From NCBI GenBank assembly GCA_002256395.1, contig NKJG01000005.1:124001-188000 (forward strand): DNA of 64,000 nt, given 5' to 3'. Position numbers and translations under genes: made by a program. Under the pieces are notes generated by a model, which made no database searches, was not told where the DNA came from, and saw nothing but the letters and a program-made list of their open reading frames with translations. This document shows, piece after piece, positions 16,517-24,909 of the stretch; the first letter of the stretch is position 1, and each line of letters starts with the position of its first letter. This DNA comes from Bacteroidetes bacterium B1(2017) (GTDB lineage Bacteria > Bacteroidota > Bacteroidia > UKL13-3).

Positions 16517-18673
16517 ATGAAAAAAATTCTATTTACCATTTTACTTAGCACTTCTGCCCTATTATTTAGTAGTCATAAGGCTGATGAAGGAATGTTTCCG
16601 CTATCGGAAATGAAAAATATTGACCTTAAAAAAGCAGGTTTGCGCATACCCGCTTTAGATTTATACAACCCAAATGGAATTAGTTTGGTAGATGCCATTG
16701 TACGCGTGGGAGGCTGCACAGGTTCTTTTATTTCAAATGATGGTTTAATGGTTACCAACCACCATTGTGCCTTTGGTTTTGTAGCTGCCATGAGCACCGT
16801 TGAAAACAACTATATACGCGATGGCTATTTGGCTAAAGAACGCAGCCAAGAAGCGCAAGCAAAAGGTTTGGTTTGCAAAATTACTGCCAGTTATGCCGAT
16901 GTTTCGGATCAGGTATTAATGGGTACTCAAAGTACCAATAACCCTGTAACGCGTTTGCAAATTATTGCGGCTAATATTAAACAAATTACAGATGCCGAAA
17001 ACAAAGCAAACCCAAATTTGCAATGCGAAATATCTGAAATGTTTACGGGTAAAACCTATGTATTGTTTAGATATCAATTATTAAAAGATGTACGCTTAGT
17101 ATATGTTCCAGCGCGCAGCATTGGCGAGTATGGCGGCGAAAAAGATAATTGGGTTTGGCCTCGCCACAGTGGCGACTTTGCTTTCTTACGTGCCTATGTT
17201 GCACCCGATGGAAGTGCGGCAGAATATAATGTGAATAATGTTCCATTTAAACCAAAACGTTTCTTAAAAATTAATGTGCAAGGTATTGCCGAAAACGACT
17301 TTGTATGCATATTGGGTTACCCTGGTAGAACCTTTAGAAACCAACCTGCTGCCTTTTATAAATACCACGAAAACTATATGCTAAACTATGTAAGCGATTT
17401 ATACGATTGGCAAATAAACAAGATGGAAGAAATGGCTAAGGGTAATGATAGTTTGCAAATAAAATATGCTGGTAAAATTAAATCCTTGGCTAATACAACC
17501 AAAAACTATAAAGGCAAATTGCAAGGCTTTAGGCGTGTTGGCCTGACCCAAAAGAAATACCAAGAAGAAAAAGAAATGCAACAATTTATTGAGGCCGATG
17601 CCAACCTAAACAAACAGTTTGGAACCGTTGTGCCCGAGATAAATAAATTGTATGATGAAGTAATTGCCAATGCGCCTCGCAATTTGTTTTTTGACTATGC
17701 GTATTCTGTTGCACCAACCTTGCAAATGGCCGCGGCTATTGATAATTACAAGCTTAACTACTTATTATTAAGCAACAAAACAGATAAACAAAACTTCCTA
17801 CGCACGCAAGTGCCTAAGCTTAAAACTACCTTCCAACGTTTATATGGTCAGATGGATCCTGCCTTTGAAATTGCAGGTATATTAAAAGTGTTTGCCGATG
17901 CTCATAAACACGATGGAAACAATAAAGTGGAAGCCATTGAAGCTTTCTATAAAAAATATCCAACTGAAGAAGCGCGAGAAAAAGTTCTTACTAAATATTA
18001 TAGCAAAACTAAACTTAGCAATAAAACCTATATGCTAAAAGTATTAGCAGATAGCAGTTCCGATTTTTCTAAAATAAATGATGGATTGGTAGAGTTAAGT
18101 CATAGCATAAACCTAGAACTAAACTATTATGACGAAATAGATCGCAAACGCGAAGGCACCTTAAACGCTCTATTAGCGCGCTACGCCGATGCTAAGAGTG
18201 CTTTTAAACAAAAACAATTTATTCCAGATGCTAACTCAACTTTGCGTTTTACCTACGGATATGTGAGAGGATATTACCCTAACGATGCCGAGTATAATAA
18301 ACCTTTCACAACTCTTAAAGGAGTAATAGAAAAAGAAGATGGTGCTGATTACGAATTATTGCAAGTAATAAAAGACCTGTATGCAGCAAAAGATTTTGGA
18401 GTATTTATTCATCCTACTTTAAACGATTTACCGGTAAACTTTTTATACAATTTAGATACCACGGGAGGTAATAGCGGTAGTCCGGTTTTAGATGCAGATG
18501 GTAGCCTAGTTGGAGTAAACTTTGACCGTGCCTATACCGCAACCATAAACGATTATGCTTGGAACGAAGCATATAGTAGAAGTGTAGCTGTTGACATAAG
18601 ATATGTATTGTGGACACTTCAAAAAGTAGCACATGCGAATCAACTGTTATCTGAATTGAATATTGCTAATTAG
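16517..18673 (+). CDS. dpp11: S46 family dipeptidyl-peptidase, DPP11 type
   Basis: A 718-residue periplasmic serine peptidase that removes dipeptides from oligopeptide N-termini. After the signal peptide (MKKILFTILLSTSALLFSS) come the His motif NHHC (residues 81-84), the Asp in RHSGDFAF (Asp220) and the Ser in GNSGSPV (Ser653). In this family the residue 18 positions after the Ser sets specificity: Gly in DPP7, Arg in DPP11. Here it is Arg671 (VNFDR), predicting preference for Asp or Glu at P1. Length matches the family. Such enzymes feed amino-acid catabolism with dipeptides. A repeat island starts at the base after the stop. Confidence 0.9.
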   Translation: MKKILFTILLSTSALLFSSHKADEGMFPLSEMKNIDLKKAGLRIPALDLYNPNGISLVDAIVRVGGCTGSFISNDGLMVTNHHCAFGFVAAMSTVENNYIRDGYLAKERSQEAQAKGLVCKITASYADVSDQVLMGTQSTNNPVTRLQIIAANIKQITDAENKANPNLQCEISEMFTGKTYVLFRYQLLKDVRLVYVPARSIGEYGGEKDNWVWPRHSGDFAFLRAYVAPDGSAAEYNVNNVPFKPKRFLKINVQGIAENDFVCILGYPGRTFRNQPAAFYKYHENYMLNYVSDLYDWQINKMEEMAKGNDSLQIKYAGKIKSLANTTKNYKGKLQGFRRVGLTQKKYQEEKEMQQFIEADANLNKQFGTVVPEINKLYDEVIANAPRNLFFDYAYSVAPTLQMAAAIDNYKLNYLLLSNKTDKQNFLRTQVPKLKTTFQRLYGQMDPAFEIAGILKVFADAHKHDGNNKVEAIEAFYKKYPTEEAREKVLTKYYSKTKLSNKTYMLKVLADSSSDFSKINDGLVELSHSINLELNYYDEIDRKREGTLNALLARYADAKSAFKQKQFIPDANSTLRFTYGYVRGYYPNDAEYNKPFTTLKGVIEKEDGADYELLQVIKDLYAAKDFGVFIHPTLNDLPVNFLYNLDTTGGNSGSPVLDADGSLVGVNFDRAYTATINDYAWNEAYSRSVAVDIRYVLWTLQKVAHANQLLSELNIAN

Positions 18674-18748
18674 GGAAACGAGAGGATGAGAGGTTGGGAG
18701 GATGAGACAAATTTAAAAACCAGCGACCCGCGACTAGCGACCAGAAAA
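18674..18748. repeat. Repeat island: purine-rich GAGGATGAGAGG plus CAGCGACC units
   Basis: GAGAGGATGAGAGG and GGGAGGATGAGA (18680-18708) are followed by CCAGCGACCCGCGACTAGCG (18719-18738) and ACCAG. The reverse complement gives TCGCTGG-type units followed by a pyrimidine run, the same order as the island at 15424, so both belong to one family in opposite orientation. Confidence 0.85.
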
Positions 18749-18755
18749 CAAGAAC

Positions 18756-19670
18756 ATGAAAATAGTATTCCTAGGAACACCCGATTTTGCTGTAGCATCA
18801 TTGAGAGCTATTGTGGAAGCGGGATATAATGTGGTGGGTGTAATTACGGCACCAGATAAACCTGCTGGCAGGGGTATGCATATGCAACAGAGTGCGGTAA
18901 AGAAATATGCGCTTGAAAAAGGCCTGCACATAATGCAGCCAGAGAAATTGCGTAACCCTGAGTTTTTGGCTGAACTTAAAAGCTTGAAAGCCGATTTACA
19001 GGTAGTAATTGCTTTTAGAATGTTGCCCGAAGTGGTTTGGAATATGCCGCCTTTAGGTACAATCAATTTACATGCATCTTTATTACCCGATTACCGCGGT
19101 GCAGCGCCTATTAATTGGGCAATAATAAATGGCGAAACCAAAAGTGGAGTAAGTACATTTTTCTTAAAACATGAAATAGATACAGGTGATATTTTGCATA
19201 AAGCCGAATGCCCAATTGAGCCAACAACCAATGCAGGTGAATTGCATGATACCTTAATGGAATTAGGTGCCAAAGTAATGCTTGAATCCTTACATAAAAT
19301 TGAGCAAGGAAATACCAAAGGCATACCTCAAGGAAATGATTCGAGCAAAATTGCACCTAAAATATTTAAAGAACATTGCCTTATCCAATGGAATAAAACT
19401 GGACAAAGTATACTAAATTTAATACGAGGCATGAACCCCTACCCTGCTTCGCACACGGTATTTGAAGGTAAACAAATGAAAGTGTTTACTGCCCGTTTTG
19501 AACCAATAGAAAACCAGCAGCAAGTGTTTGGTTCGGCCCATACCGACCATAAAACGTATTTGAAAATTGCCTGCTTAGATGGATTTATACTTTTGCTGGA
19601 TGTACAACTAGAATCTAAGAAGCGCATGGATATTGAAACCTTTTTGCGTGGATACAAACCCAACTCATGA
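18756..19670 (+). CDS. fmt: Methionyl-tRNA formyltransferase
   Basis: A 304-residue enzyme that formylates the initiator Met-tRNA using 10-formyl-tetrahydrofolate. It begins MKIVFLGTPDFAVASL, has the LxApDKPAGRG segment as ITAPDKPAGRG, and the catalytic signature NLHASLLPDYRGAAPINWAI with the conserved Asn-His and downstream HEIDTGDIL Asp. The C-terminal anticodon-side domain (about 205-304) starts at QGNDSSKIAPKI. Normal length. It overlaps the next gene by four bases (ATGA), so the small exported protein downstream is probably coupled to it. Confidence 0.95.
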   Translation: MKIVFLGTPDFAVASLRAIVEAGYNVVGVITAPDKPAGRGMHMQQSAVKKYALEKGLHIMQPEKLRNPEFLAELKSLKADLQVVIAFRMLPEVVWNMPPLGTINLHASLLPDYRGAAPINWAIINGETKSGVSTFFLKHEIDTGDILHKAECPIEPTTNAGELHDTLMELGAKVMLESLHKIEQGNTKGIPQGNDSSKIAPKIFKEHCLIQWNKTGQSILNLIRGMNPYPASHTVFEGKQMKVFTARFEPIENQQQVFGSAHTDHKTYLKIACLDGFILLLDVQLESKKRMDIETFLRGYKPNS

Positions 19671-20212
19671 GACCCTTTTGGCTAATACTATGCTTGTTTC
19701 CCTTGCTTGTTTGTGCTCAAATGCACAACACAGAAAGGCAGTTTAGCTACCAAAAAGAATTAAAAGTAAACCTTTTATATGTGGGCGCTGGCATACTGCA
19801 AGTGCACTATGAAAAACACCTAAATCCAAATCAATCTACCGTAATTTGGGGGAGTTTAATTGATTTTGGATTTCAAGGAAACTTAATGGGTTTTGAAGTT
19901 GGCGCAGGCCAAAGGGCTTATTTTAATGGAACTAAACCAAACACTTATTTTGTTGAACCTAATGTGAGTTATTTATATATAGAAGATAGATATGTTTACT
20001 CGCATTATAACACTGTTGGCATTGGCATTTTACTTGGCAAAAAATGGGCATTAGGAAACAGACTAGGATTGGAACTTTATACAGGACCAACCATTAATTT
20101 TGGTTTTGTTAAAGAAGGCACTCTCCCTAATAAAAAAATAGATACTTGGGCCGGACCATTAAATGGAATATTTGGAAGATTTGGTTTAACCCTTAACTAC
20201 AGGTTCAACTAA
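19667..20212 (+). CDS. Small exported protein, possible outer membrane barrel
   Basis: A 181-residue protein with a signal peptide (MRPFWLILCLFPLLVCAQ) and strand-rich body: ELKVNLLYVGAGILQVHYEK, VGIGILLGKKWAL and a C-terminal FGLTLNYRF. This resembles small porin-like or DUF3575-type proteins, but I cannot assign a family. It overlaps fmt by four bases and is followed after one base by a second exported protein with a similar start, NVLSGFVGTLNISYEYRL, suggesting a pair of related genes. Confidence 0.6.
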   Translation: MRPFWLILCLFPLLVCAQMHNTERQFSYQKELKVNLLYVGAGILQVHYEKHLNPNQSTVIWGSLIDFGFQGNLMGFEVGAGQRAYFNGTKPNTYFVEPNVSYLYIEDRYVYSHYNTVGIGILLGKKWALGNRLGLELYTGPTINFGFVKEGTLPNKKIDTWAGPLNGIFGRFGLTLNYRFN

Positions 20213-20213
20213 T

Positions 20214-20846
20214 ATGAAACAGGTAGTTTATTTTATTCTTTTGCTTACGCTGCAATTCCAGGTTTTAGCTCAGCGAAAAATACGCATAGAAAATATAGCT
20301 CCTCCCTCCCATGCCTTAAAAATAAATGTATTGAGTGGTTTTGTAGGAACCCTAAACATAAGTTATGAGTATAGGTTGACCCAAAAATGGAGCATCCAAA
20401 ACGGCCTATGTTATACACAAATGATTATTAGCAGAGATCCAAGAAAACCATACTCTACCGAAGGTTTTCAATACCTTTTAGATGTTAGAAAATACACCCA
20501 TTCAAATGGTCTACTTAATGGAAGATACCATCAATATTTTTTGAGGTATAGTCAATTTATAAACAAAGATTATATTCAAGATTCACTCACAAAAAATAAG
20601 CCCATTGCGTATACAGAAAACTTACATGGTATTACACTAGGATGGGTTTATGGCTATCAAAAAACCTATCAAAATAAATACCTGATAGATGTGTTTTGTG
20701 GAATTGGAATAAGCGTTCCAACGTGTTTTAATTCGAGTCCTAGCAAAGATTTTTTAAAGCCCTACAAAGTAAGAAGCTTTGAAAGCAACCCTTATACAAA
20801 TGGCGTTAATTTAAGAATGGGGCTAAAGGTTGGGTATTTGTTTTGA
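20214..20846 (+). CDS. Small exported protein, possible outer membrane barrel
   Basis: A 210-residue protein with a signal peptide (MKQVVYFILLLTLQFQVLAQ). The strand LKINVLSGFVGTLNISYEYR parallels the KVNLLYVGAGILQVHYEK strand of the upstream gene, and the end (NLRMGLKVGYLF) is a typical terminal barrel strand. The two are therefore likely related, cotranscribed envelope proteins. No function is recognised. It ends 13 bases from the convergent toxin gene. Confidence 0.6.
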   Translation: MKQVVYFILLLTLQFQVLAQRKIRIENIAPPSHALKINVLSGFVGTLNISYEYRLTQKWSIQNGLCYTQMIISRDPRKPYSTEGFQYLLDVRKYTHSNGLLNGRYHQYFLRYSQFINKDYIQDSLTKNKPIAYTENLHGITLGWVYGYQKTYQNKYLIDVFCGIGISVPTCFNSSPSKDFLKPYKVRSFESNPYTNGVNLRMGLKVGYLF

Positions 20847-20858
20847 AAAATAACAAAA

Positions 20859-21167
20859 TCAATACAGAATTGGGTTTTGACTTGTATGCCTTATCCTAAG
20901 TATTAAAATTTGAGAATTGGTTACCCTATATGTAATTCTATAACTATAAACTGTTACAGCCCTATAAGTTCCATCGTTTCCAATTTTAAATCTATCTGCT
21001 TCATAAATCCCTGCATCCAATTTCAGAACAGAAACATGTTCAAGAATTGCCTTCTTTACAATATTTGCCCCTTGAGGTGATTCTTGCTTTATATATTGAA
21101 TAGCTTGTTTAAAATATAATTTGGCCTCAATATCCCAGTGTATGCTTCTCTTTTTCTTTTCTACCAT
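20859..21167 (-). CDS. RelE/ParE-family toxin
   Basis: A 102-residue protein of the ParE/RelE fold: an N-terminal helical hairpin (WDIEAKLYFKQAIQYIKQES, helices with KAILEHVSVLKL) and a C-terminal sheet with YRAVTVYSYRITYRV and LRIRHTSQNP, the typical R-H-T/S ending of ParE-like toxins. Members inhibit DNA gyrase (ParE) or cleave mRNA (RelE); sequence does not decide which. It starts inside the 3' end of the antitoxin gene (7-base overlap), the usual antitoxin-first order. Confidence 0.8.
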   Translation of the reverse strand: MVEKKKRSIHWDIEAKLYFKQAIQYIKQESPQGANIVKKAILEHVSVLKLDAGIYEADRFKIGNDGTYRAVTVYSYRITYRVTNSQILILRIRHTSQNPILY

Positions 21168-21385
21168 CCCTCGCTTTCAAGTTCAAGGTCATCATGATTA
21201 ATAAATTTTCCACTCTTTATTCTTGCCTCTGCAGCATCTAGCTCCTTATTATATTGAGCAATTGAAATAGTTTCAGGGGTATTTCCTGCCTTGTTAAAAA
21301 CACTCATAAGTTGATCCAAAATAGCCTCGTCTGTTGTACACATCAACCTGTTAATCAACTCAAATTTGGTTATTTCAATATTCAT
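21161..21385 (-). CDS. Antitoxin of the ParE-type toxin
   Basis: A 74-residue protein, helical in its N-terminal half (IEITKFELINRLMCTTDEAI) and ending in an acidic tail (HDDLELESEGW). It has the size and charge of antitoxins partnering ParE/RelE toxins; the segment SIAQYNKELDAAEARIKSGK looks like the toxin-wrapping helix. I chose ATG 21385 over the longer frame start at 21424, which adds 13 residues with no support. It precedes and overlaps the toxin gene by seven bases, so both are made from one mRNA. Confidence 0.75.
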   Translation of the reverse strand: MNIEITKFELINRLMCTTDEAILDQLMSVFNKAGNTPETISIAQYNKELDAAEARIKSGKFINHDDLELESEGW

Positions 21386-21490
21386 ACTTTGTTGGTTTAG
21401 ACAAATATATGGAATTTCAAACACAGTAAAACCAAGACCAATAAAACTTTTATCTAAACTTCTTAATACTACTAATAATAATGCTTAAAG

Positions 21491-22876
21491 CTACACCATC
21501 TTCATCTGTGTATACACCTTATAGCCTTTGCTTTTTTCGCCGCTTACCACTTGGGCTAAAACAGATTCCATTAAGCTATTTAATTTTAAAGGCGTGGCCA
21601 TTTCTTTAACCAAATCAAAATCTATTTGTTCTTTTAAGGAAACAAAAGTGTAGCCAATATATTTATCGGGCTCGTAAATTATTACGCTCTGCTCCTTATA
21701 GGTTCTGCCCTTGCCAACAATATAATAGGCCTTGCGTTCTGCTTCTAAGTGATCAAAAAATGCTTGCGCTTTGGCATTGTATTGCGCTACATTTTCTTGA
21801 GCCAAACAATACCCATCGCAAATATCATGGGTAACATGTATGCAATCGCCTTTGTTGGTTTGGCTATTACAAAGCTTCGGGCAAAGGCCGTATTGATCTA
21901 TTAAGGTTTGCAAATATTGCAGCGCAGCAGCATGGGTACTAAACGTTACTAATGCCCTTTGGTCTTTGCGCACCTTATCTATTCCAAATCGTATTTTGTT
22001 GTTTTGATCCAAATAATCGAACAAGCCATACACCGTTTGAATACGCTTTTGGGCTCTATTTTCATCTGGCCACAAACGGCGTATTTCGTGGCTTTCGAGC
22101 AATATTGCCAACAATTCGGTGCCGGTTGCGGTATGACTAAAGCCATGCACATCGCGCATAAAGTTTTGCTTTTGCTTTCCCTTTAAATCGCCACTAAAGT
22201 GGGAGCCAACTCTTGAACGAATGTTCTTTGCTTTACCTACATAAACGGCCAAGCCTTTATCGTTTACAAAAAAATAAACACCTGGTGATTTGGGCAATTT
22301 TTCAAAATCAGATTTGTTTACATTAGGAGGTAATACCTGTTCTTTTGAACCTCGCTTAAGCGAATCTTCAATATGCTTTTCTACATCATGCGAAATTAAA
22401 TAAGCAAACAGCTTAACAGTTGCCATAGCATCACCACCGGCACGGTGCCTATTTTCTAGCCTAATGCCAAGGGCAGCACAAATATTACCAAGGCTATAAC
22501 TTCTATGTCCTGGCACAATTTTTCGGCTGAGCCTAACAGTACAAAGTTTCTTAACCTGTAGGTCGAACCCACACTCTTGCAACTGATGTTTAATAAAACT
22601 ATGGTCGAAATTTACGTTGTGGGCAACGAAGATATTTCCTGAAAGGATATCATAAATTTGTTCTGCTACATCTGCAAAAACAGGGGCATGCTCAACCATT
22701 TCATTGCTTATACCTGTAAAAGCTTGGATATAGGTTGGTATGCTCATTTCGGGATGAATAAGCGTTTCGAAGTGGTTTACTACCTCCTTACCGTCAAAAA
22801 CAAAAATAGAAATTTCTGTAATGCGGTTTTGGGTAGCATGGCCTCCCGTGGTTTCTATATCTACAATGGCATACAC
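21491..22876 (-). CDS. DnaQ-type 3'-5' exonuclease fused to GIY-YIG (UvrC N-terminal) nuclease
   Basis: A 461-residue two-nuclease fusion. Residues 1-165 form a DEDDh exonuclease like the polymerase III epsilon subunit: VDIETTGG (Asp6, Glu8), HNVNFDHSFI and HRAGGDAMAT. Residues about 200-280 form a GIY-YIG domain like UvrC/Cho (LPKSPGVYFFVNDKGLAVYVGKAKNIRSRV in two pieces), and the rest is a UvrC-like Cys-containing extension (CPKLC, CIHV, CDGYC). A role in DNA repair is likely, but the exact reaction is not established. The start is GTG at 22876; the next in-frame ATG would delete the exonuclease motif. A TATTTTTG box sits four bases upstream. Confidence 0.85.
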   Translation of the reverse strand: MYAIVDIETTGGHATQNRITEISIFVFDGKEVVNHFETLIHPEMSIPTYIQAFTGISNEMVEHAPVFADVAEQIYDILSGNIFVAHNVNFDHSFIKHQLQECGFDLQVKKLCTVRLSRKIVPGHRSYSLGNICAALGIRLENRHRAGGDAMATVKLFAYLISHDVEKHIEDSLKRGSKEQVLPPNVNKSDFEKLPKSPGVYFFVNDKGLAVYVGKAKNIRSRVGSHFSGDLKGKQKQNFMRDVHGFSHTATGTELLAILLESHEIRRLWPDENRAQKRIQTVYGLFDYLDQNNKIRFGIDKVRKDQRALVTFSTHAAALQYLQTLIDQYGLCPKLCNSQTNKGDCIHVTHDICDGYCLAQENVAQYNAKAQAFFDHLEAERKAYYIVGKGRTYKEQSVIIYEPDKYIGYTFVSLKEQIDFDLVKEMATPLKLNSLMESVLAQVVSGEKSKGYKVYTQMKMV

Positions 22877-22880
22877 AGTG

Positions 22881-22888
22881 CAAAAATA
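22881..22888 (-). promoter_or_regulatory. Promoter -7 box for the DnaQ/GIY-YIG gene
   Basis: On the minus strand TATTTTTG followed by C is an exact TAnnTTTG box ending four bases before the GTG start, which implies a leaderless or nearly leaderless mRNA. Confidence 0.4.
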
Positions 22889-22957
22889 AAAGGATGCGCT
22901 TAATTAGCGAGGTTCATTTATACACTTAAACTAAAAATAATGTTATTAAGTAGACTA

Positions 22958-23827
22958 CTAAGCGCCAATAAATAGGCTTGTCATAGAAATAGAGCCCATA
23001 TCAATACTTTCATTAAAGAAATGGAGAGGCTCATTTTTGGTTTTAAGCGCTAAGGCATAGAGTAAAGGTAAGTAATGTTCATTGGTTGGAATGGCCAGTT
23101 TTGCTGACTTTCCAAGGTTTCTATAACCAACCAAAGAAACAAAATCGCCCTCTAAAATTTTCGTTTTAGCTAAGGCATCAAACTCAATAGCCCAATCAAA
23201 GGGGCCACCTTCCCAATTCAACATGCCAAGGTTATGAACCAGGTTACCACTTCCAACAATAAGAACACCTTTACTACGCAGCGATTGCAGCTGCATACCT
23301 ATTTGAAAATGTTGTTCGGGTGTTGCCAAGTAATCGAGGCTTAATTGAAATACAGGAATAGTTGCTTTAGGGAACATGGGTTTTAAAACGCTCCAACAGC
23401 CATGATCCAAGCCCCACTCTAGGTCTTTGGTAATATGAACCGCCTTAACCGCATCAATTGTTTTTTGAGCAAACAAGGGTGAACCAGGTGCGGGGTATTG
23501 AGCATCAAACAATGCCTTAGGAAATCCTCCAAAATCGTGAATGGTTTTTGGATGTTCCATAAACGTAACCTGAGTACCTCTGGTTTGCCAATGAGCCGAA
23601 ACACATAAGATGGCTTTGGGTGTGGCAATTTTCTCGCCTATTTCTTTCCATTTAGCGCTATAGGCATTTGGCATTATTGCGTTCATGGGGTTACCATGTC
23701 CTACAAACAAAACTGGCATTAAATCGCTTGATTCGTTTGAGCCAATTATCTCCGATTCAAAAGCATGTAAATCCATATTTATAAAGGGAAAAAGCAATCC
23801 CGATTGTAAAAACTTTTTGCGGTTCAT
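22958..23827 (-). CDS. ygiD: DODA-type extradiol aromatic ring-opening dioxygenase (YgiD-like)
   Basis: A 289-residue protein of the LigB/DODA dioxygenase family. Zinc/iron-site motifs are visible: FVGHGNPMNAI, VSAHW, DFGGFPKALF and LDHGCWSVL. Relatives such as E. coli YgiD cleave DOPA at the 4,5 position; the natural substrate here is unknown. Compared with cytosolic YgiD it has about 35 extra N-terminal residues starting MNRKKFLQSGLLF, which look like a degenerate Tat-type signal (RK instead of RR), so export is possible but doubtful. Its ATG overlaps the stop of the DsbA-like gene by one base. Confidence 0.8.
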   Translation of the reverse strand: MNRKKFLQSGLLFPFINMDLHAFESEIIGSNESSDLMPVLFVGHGNPMNAIMPNAYSAKWKEIGEKIATPKAILCVSAHWQTRGTQVTFMEHPKTIHDFGGFPKALFDAQYPAPGSPLFAQKTIDAVKAVHITKDLEWGLDHGCWSVLKPMFPKATIPVFQLSLDYLATPEQHFQIGMQLQSLRSKGVLIVGSGNLVHNLGMLNWEGGPFDWAIEFDALAKTKILEGDFVSLVGYRNLGKSAKLAIPTNEHYLPLLYALALKTKNEPLHFFNESIDMGSISMTSLFIGA

Positions 23828-24459
23828 TACAAGGATTTTAATTTTTCAAACACCTCCTTTAAATTTTGATAAGGAGTAAAACCATTGGCTAGCGAATAGT
23901 ATTTGCCATCGTGTATAGCCAAAACGGCTGGGTAACCGCTAACACCAAGGTGAGCCGATTGTTGAAATCCAGCGAATGCCAAATTCTTAAATTCTGTTGA
24001 GTGCAAGCGTTGCAAAAACTCCTCACCAGGTATTCCATAAGGTTTAATTAATCCAAGGTAAACTTCATCCTCACGTAAATCTTGGCCCATATAAAAATAA
24101 GCTCTTTGCATTTCGTGAGCAAAGTTAATAGCCATATCTGGGAAATAAGATTTAAAAACCTCTAGGGCTATTGAAGGCATTACAGAGGAAGAATACAATT
24201 CCTTTGTTCTAAGTTGAGCCAAATAAGGTTCACCAAAAGTTTGACCCGAATATTCTTCTACCCGTTTATAAGCGCCAAGAATATAATCAGCAAAATCGCC
24301 AATAGGACCTTCGCGTTCACCTACAACCATACCACCGCTTAGAATTTGAAAATCAAAATCGGATTGATATTCGGTGGCAGCTTGTTTTATTATTTCAGAA
24401 AACCCATAACACCACCCACACATAGGGTCGAACACATAAATAACTGTATCTTTTGCCAT
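23827..24459 (-). CDS. DsbA-family thioredoxin-fold protein
   Basis: A 210-residue protein without a signal peptide, so cytoplasmic. It has a CGWC active site at residues 14-17 (FDPMCGWCYGFSE), the inserted helical domain and a cis-Pro region (GVSGYPAVLAI), as in the DsbA/FrnE and 2-hydroxychromene isomerase-like group. CGWC with a cytoplasmic location points to FrnE-like thiol chemistry rather than disulfide formation in the periplasm. It is translationally coupled to the dioxygenase gene. Both could serve oxidative or electrophile stress, which is inference. Confidence 0.8.
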   Translation of the reverse strand: MAKDTVIYVFDPMCGWCYGFSEIIKQAATEYQSDFDFQILSGGMVVGEREGPIGDFADYILGAYKRVEEYSGQTFGEPYLAQLRTKELYSSSVMPSIALEVFKSYFPDMAINFAHEMQRAYFYMGQDLREDEVYLGLIKPYGIPGEEFLQRLHSTEFKNLAFAGFQQSAHLGVSGYPAVLAIHDGKYYSLANGFTPYQNLKEVFEKLKSL

Positions 24460-24507
24460 ATAAGTAGACTTCTACAAATTTGTTTCAATGCTAAAAAAGT
24501 ACCTGTT

Positions 24508-24909
24508 TTAATTGCTCTTTTTTATAATAAAGTACAAGCCAATAAGGGTAGCAAAAAAATGCATAGGCACTGTTAAAACGGCAAAGTTATGCGGTGCTGG
24601 ATTTCCATCGGCCATAGTTGTTTGAAAACTTGGGAAGATGCTCAGCACCGCAAAACCTATAGAAATTATAAGAAATAAAAGTCGCCCTTTTTGCAAATTC
24701 TTTGCTAAATACGCATATAAAAGTCCGCCTAAAAATATTGGCAAAATGCTAGAAATAACAACCGCTACAGGAAATCCCTGAGGTAAATCTTTTAGTCCAA
24801 TTGTAAACTCTAATACATACAGCCAAGCAATATTAACTCCTGCCGCAACCAATCCACCTTTTAAGGCAGCTTTTAAAACTTTAGCAACTTTTATTTCTTC
24901 TTTAATCAT
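24508..24909 (-). CDS. Four-helix membrane protein, DUF6069-like
   Basis: A 133-residue integral membrane protein with four hydrophobic segments at about 14-36, 46-68, 74-93 and 107-128. The first (GGLVAAGVNIAWLYVLEF) and the PVAVVISSILPIFLGGLLYA segment resemble DUF6069 proteins. No catalytic residue is evident. It overlaps the yceI stop/start by one base (24909) and lies 48 bases before the dsbA-like gene, so all four genes from yceI to ygiD may be one transcript. Confidence 0.65.
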   Translation of the reverse strand: MIKEEIKVAKVLKAALKGGLVAAGVNIAWLYVLEFTIGLKDLPQGFPVAVVISSILPIFLGGLLYAYLAKNLQKGRLLFLIISIGFAVLSIFPSFQTTMADGNPAPHNFAVLTVPMHFFATLIGLYFIIKKSN

